64,000 nt of DNA from Certhia americana (lineage: Eukaryota; Chordata; Aves; Passeriformes; Certhiidae): contig CM031866.1 of the NCBI GenBank assembly GCA_018697195.1, positions 5,405,418-5,469,417 on the forward strand, written 5' to 3'. The position numbers were made by a program, and so were the translations under genes. Shown piece by piece: positions 63,510-64,000 of this stretch. The notes under the pieces were generated by a model. The model was not told where the DNA came from. It searched no databases and saw only the letters and a program-made list of their open reading frames with translations. The first letter of the stretch is position 1. Each line of letters opens with the position of its first letter.

Positions 63510-64000
63510 GTATTAGTCTCTGGAGTAAGACTGGGCTGGCAAAGCTGAGTTAGGGACTTAGTACAGCATGGATAAGGCTTAAGCTTATTTTTTTATGTGT
63601 GTATCTGCTTGCCTGTATCTTAGCTTTGTGTTACACTTCATTATTTTGGGAAGGGTATTGGGAAAGGTTTGGGTGAGGCAAGTGGTGTGACCAGTGGTGG
63701 GTGCAGTCCCTGGGCAGCCCAGCTCCCAGCCCAGGAACAGTGTGGTGCCAGTTCCTGCTGCCAGGAAGCTGAGCTACATTAAGCAAAGCGAGTTAATCTA
63801 TATCCAGGGCATTTTATTAAATCATCAGTCAATTAAATCAGTGACGCTCTGTTAGCTTGTGTTGCAGTGAGGCTCCAGCCCCTCTGCAAGCGGCTCAGCT
63901 CTGCAACTCCCCCTCTGCTGCTTGGTGGGCTTTTGTGCATGCAAGCCACACTACTGTGGTTTCCAACACTGTAAAGAAAAAAAACAACAGATTTGAGGCA

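Larger units (their letters stand above)
55536..64000. other. Presumed intron or unannotated DNA to the window end
   Basis: No recognised gene or transposon. Contents are a (TTTTC)-type pyrimidine tract (56451-56480), a GT run of about 14 bp (58367-58381), two candidate exons (59144-59240 and 63402-63509), and a small CpG-rich patch at about 59596-59655. Open frames on both strands are short and unrecognised. Confidence 0.45.

Noticed and set aside
1..64000. CRISPR arrays, operons, phage or plasmid modules
   Set aside because: The sequence is vertebrate nuclear DNA with CR1 elements and splice signals; no regular spacer-repeat array or packed coding is present.

Overview
The window looks like nuclear DNA from a bird. 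Five CR1 LINE fragments carry the typical avian CR1 3' end, and one block at about 38.4-38.9 kb resembles a common avian endogenous-retrovirus LTR. Repeat density is otherwise low and most of the sequence is AT-leaning non-coding DNA. There is no bacterial or phage architecture, no operon, no CRISPR array and no rRNA or intact tRNA gene. The species cannot be named from the sequence.

Layout: (1) 1 to about 10.4 kb is intergenic-looking DNA with three CR1 fragments, two of which form an inverted pair at 6.2-6.6 kb. (2) About 10.44-11.78 kb is a strong CpG island. It holds a GC-rich minisatellite built from 10- and 15-bp units, GC boxes, an NRF1-type site, and a probable non-coding first exon ending at a consensus splice donor (11168|11169) on the + strand. 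(3) From 11.17 kb to the window end I see no exon of a protein I recognise. The simplest reading is a very long first intron, more than 52 kb. It contains a degraded LTR, two CR1 fragments (one retaining reverse-transcriptase-like codons), homopolymer runs, short tandem duplications and some exon-like segments with paired splice sites.

The gene driven by the CpG island is not identified, because its coding exons are either outside the window or not recognisable by eye. Candidate internal exons (12998-13089, 16594-16668, 31490-31545, 50788-50916, 53950-54011, 59144-59240, 63402-63509) are given low confidence. In this much sequence, chance pairs of good splice sites are expected.

No new system of the kind found in microbial accessory regions is evident. 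The most unusual items are the modular promoter minisatellite, a perfect 29-bp tandem duplication with a Pol III B-box-like core at 38.2 kb, a TATA-box motif inside the presumed intron at 30.5 kb, and a protein-like minus-strand open frame at 34.3-34.8 kb.
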